Source of the DNA: an uncultured Campylobacter sp.
GTDB lineage: Bacteria > Campylobacterota > Campylobacteria > Campylobacterales > Campylobacteraceae
Direction of reading: 5' to 3'
Assembly (NCBI RefSeq): GCF_938040115.1
Contig: NZ_CALHXD010000165.1
Span: 1-15,368 of the forward strand
Length of the DNA: 15,368 bases
In this document: one piece after another, positions 13,825-15,368 of the stretch
Numbering within the stretch: position 1 is the first letter of the stretch
How the letters are laid out: each line of letters opens with the position of its first letter
Notes under the pieces: model-generated
What the model saw: the letters and a program-made list of their open reading frames with translations, nothing else
Databases searched by the model: none
Told to the model about the DNA's origin: nothing
Position numbers and translations under genes: made by a program

Positions 13825-14273
13825 TGGTTTTTAAACGAGGAGGAAGCCTGCTTCCTCTCACCTCCGTTTTTGCGTCTTTTATCGGTGCAGCGCTGGTAGC
13901 AGGCGTATTTGCTTACAATAATTACAGATTTTCGCAGTATAAATTCGTAAATTTTAACGAGTTGGTTTTTTACGAGCAGGCTCAAATTTTTGCACCCCAA
14001 GACGACAAATTTTTACTCGTGGTTTTTAGCTCCAACCAATCAAACTGGAGAGAAATTTTAAAAACTTCGAATAAGAATTTAAAAATCGTCGCCGTGGACT
14101 TGCTCCAAAAACGCGCGCCAAGCGAGGGAAATATAAATTTCGTCGCTTCGGATATAAATACGATTTTAAAGCTGATGCACGTCCTAAATATCACGTCTTT
14201 GCCCGCCAGCGTGGAGCTAAAGGCGCAAAAGGGCGGCATTTATAAACAAGATTCAAAAATAAATAAAATTTAA
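13824..14273 (+). CDS. Membrane-anchored cysteine-free protein, likely degenerate thioredoxin fold
   Basis: A 149-aa protein that I do not recognise from any named family. A positively charged start (MVFKRGG) and a hydrophobic helix (about 10-31) predict an N-in anchor with the remaining 115 residues in the periplasm. That domain reads like a thioredoxin fold: strand KFLLVVF (62-68), then SSNQSNWREIL where trxA has WAPWCGPCRML, strand LKIVAVDL, and NITSLPASVEL with Pro127 where trxA has RSIPTLLFF. There is no cysteine anywhere, so it cannot do thiol chemistry. The fold assignment is my alignment by eye. The ATG overlaps the trxA stop by one base, and AAAGGA for trxB lies in its stop region. 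As I recall, C. jejuni trxA and trxB have no gene between them, so it may be specific to some species. Confidence 0.8.
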   Translation: MVFKRGGSLLPLTSVFASFIGAALVAGVFAYNNYRFSQYKFVNFNELVFYEQAQIFAPQDDKFLLVVFSSNQSNWREILKTSNKNLKIVAVDLLQKRAPSEGNINFVASDINTILKLMHVLNITSLPASVELKAQKGGIYKQDSKINKI

Positions 14274-14283
14274 AGGAAAAAAT

Positions 14284-15222
14284 ATGTTAGATTTAGCGAT
14301 CATCGGAGGCGGTCCTGCCGGACTTAGCGCGGGACTTTACGCCACTCGCGGCGGACTAAAAAACGTCGTAATGTTTGAAAAAGGTATGCCAGGCGGCCAG
14401 ATCACGAGCAGCTCTGAGATAGAAAACTATCCCGGCCAAAAAGCTCCTGGCGAGAGCGGCATAGACTTCATGAGCACGTGGGTCGCACAGTGCACACATT
14501 TTGGACTAAAGCACGAGATGGCGGGCGTCGAGCGCGTGGTAAAAAACGCCGACGGCAGCTTCACGGTCAAGCTTGAAGGCGGCAAAGAAGAGCAGGCCAA
14601 AGCAGTCATCGTAGCCACCGGCTCCACTCCGCGCCGCGCAGGCTTTGCGGGCGAGGACGAGTTTTTCGGCAGAGGCGTGAGCACCTGCGCGACCTGCGAC
14701 GGATTTTTCTATAAAAACAAAGAAGTCGCGGTTCTAGGCGGCGGCGACACGGCGATCGAGGAGGCCCTATATCTAGCCAACATCTGCTCGCGCGTCTATA
14801 TCATCCACCGCAGAGACGAGTTTCGCGCCGCTCCAGTAACGCTAGAAAAGGCTCGCGCTAACGCTAAAATCGAGTTTATCACGAGCGCCACGATAAAGCA
14901 AGCTTATGGCGACAAAGCAGGACTTGCCGGTCTAATCATAAATACGAAAGATGGCGAGCGCGATCTAAAAGTGCCTGGCGTTTTCGTATTCGTCGGGCTT
15001 AACGTAAACAACGACGTCCTTCGCCAAGAAAACGGCGAGTTCTTGTGTGATATGGAGGCCGGTGGTCAAGTTAGCGTCGATCTAAAGATGCAAACTAGCG
15101 TGCCTGGATTATTTGCAGCGGGCGACATCAGAAAAGACGCACCAAAGCAAGTCATCGTAGCTGCAGGAGACGGCGCCGTAGCGGCCCTTAGTGCACTTAG
15201 CTACATCGAGAGCCTACACTAA
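14284..15222 (+). CDS. trxB: Thioredoxin reductase TrxB
   Basis: FAD- and NADPH-dependent flavoenzyme that reduces TrxA; cytosolic homodimer. The 312-aa product has the FAD Rossmann motif GGGPAGLSAGLYATRGG (from residue 8), the redox-active CATC (Cys135, Cys138) followed by DGFF, the NADPH motif GGGDTAIEEA (from residue 152) with HRRDEFRA, and the C-terminal FAD block VPGLFAAGDIR. Length is normal. AAAGGA at 14272-14277 serves the ATG. It is the last gene of the trx unit, followed by a terminator. Confidence 0.98.
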   Translation: MLDLAIIGGGPAGLSAGLYATRGGLKNVVMFEKGMPGGQITSSSEIENYPGQKAPGESGIDFMSTWVAQCTHFGLKHEMAGVERVVKNADGSFTVKLEGGKEEQAKAVIVATGSTPRRAGFAGEDEFFGRGVSTCATCDGFFYKNKEVAVLGGGDTAIEEALYLANICSRVYIIHRRDEFRAAPVTLEKARANAKIEFITSATIKQAYGDKAGLAGLIINTKDGERDLKVPGVFVFVGLNVNNDVLRQENGEFLCDMEAGGQVSVDLKMQTSVPGLFAAGDIRKDAPKQVIVAAGDGAVAALSALSYIESLH

Positions 15223-15234
15223 GATATATCAAAT

Positions 15235-15260
15235 TTAGCCGAGCTTTTCGGCTAATTTTT
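15235..15260 (+). terminator. Rho-independent terminator after trxB
   Basis: TTAGCCGA (15235-15242) pairs perfectly with TCGGCTAA (15248-15255) around the 5-nt loop GCTTT, followed by T residues (15256-15260) and a further T-rich run. It begins 12 bases after the trxB stop. From 15261 to the window end the plus strand is T/C-rich with three AAATTT hexamers; I see no gene there. Confidence 0.85.
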
Positions 15261-15368
15261 CTCTTTTTATTTCAAATTTTCTCAAATTTACCGTGTTTTA
15301 TTCTGATTTCTTAAATTTGCCTTGATTTATTTTCCCCGCTTTTTCAGATTTTGCCCCCAAATTTCACT

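Noticed and set aside
1..15368. CRISPR array, IS element, prophage or tRNA
   Set aside because: No evenly spaced direct repeats, transposase or integrase motifs, terminal inverted repeats or cloverleaf sequences were seen; the gene content and order are those of conserved Campylobacter core chromosome.

Overview
This window is a gene-dense chromosomal segment from a Campylobacter. GC is fairly high for the genus, which suggests the C. showae / C. rectus / C. curvus / C. concisus side rather than C. jejuni; that placement is inference. The gene order matches, as I recall it, the C. jejuni Cj0146c-Cj0166 block: trxB, trxA, yraN, hom, an aminotransferase, two envelope proteins, rlmB, rsmI, rpmE, rsmE, a membrane protein, a small lipoprotein, queD, queE, moaA, two conserved hypotheticals, a UbiA-type prenyltransferase and miaA. 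Further support comes from the futalosine-pathway prenyltransferase MqnP, the clade-type MiaA, and -10 boxes without a recognisable -35 box.

Layout. (1) At the left edge lies a 45-nt hairpin, then miaA on the minus strand (92-982). All other genes are on the plus strand. (2) 1073-2962: mqnP and two conserved hypothetical genes, tightly coupled. (3) 3102-4121: moaA with its own TATAAT and a strong intrinsic terminator. (4) 4277-6946: queE and queD (queuosine precursor synthesis), a small lipoprotein, a four-helix membrane protein and rsmE. (5) 7030-8047: rpmE and rsmI. (6) 8130-13439: rlmB, a RodZ-like membrane protein, a periplasmic protein, an AlaC-type aminotransferase, hom and yraN, mostly overlapping or nearly abutting. 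(7) 13510-15260: trxA, a cysteine-free membrane-anchored protein, trxB and a terminator.

How the genes work together. There is a translation theme: MiaA and QueE/QueD modify tRNA, RsmE, RsmI and RlmB modify rRNA, and RpmE is ribosomal protein L31. Around it sit cofactor genes (MoaA, MqnP), amino-acid genes (AlaC-like, Hom), the thioredoxin pair and several uncharacterised envelope proteins. The content is housekeeping: I see no mobile element, CRISPR array, tRNA, rRNA or phage gene. No gene-free stretch exceeds 300 bases; the longest is 4071-4276.

The items most worth following are the cysteine-free, apparently thioredoxin-fold membrane protein between trxA and trxB, the stretched radical-SAM cysteine motif of QueE, the RodZ-like protein and its overlapping periplasmic neighbour, and the recurrent AAATTT-based hairpins and palindromes in intergenic DNA.
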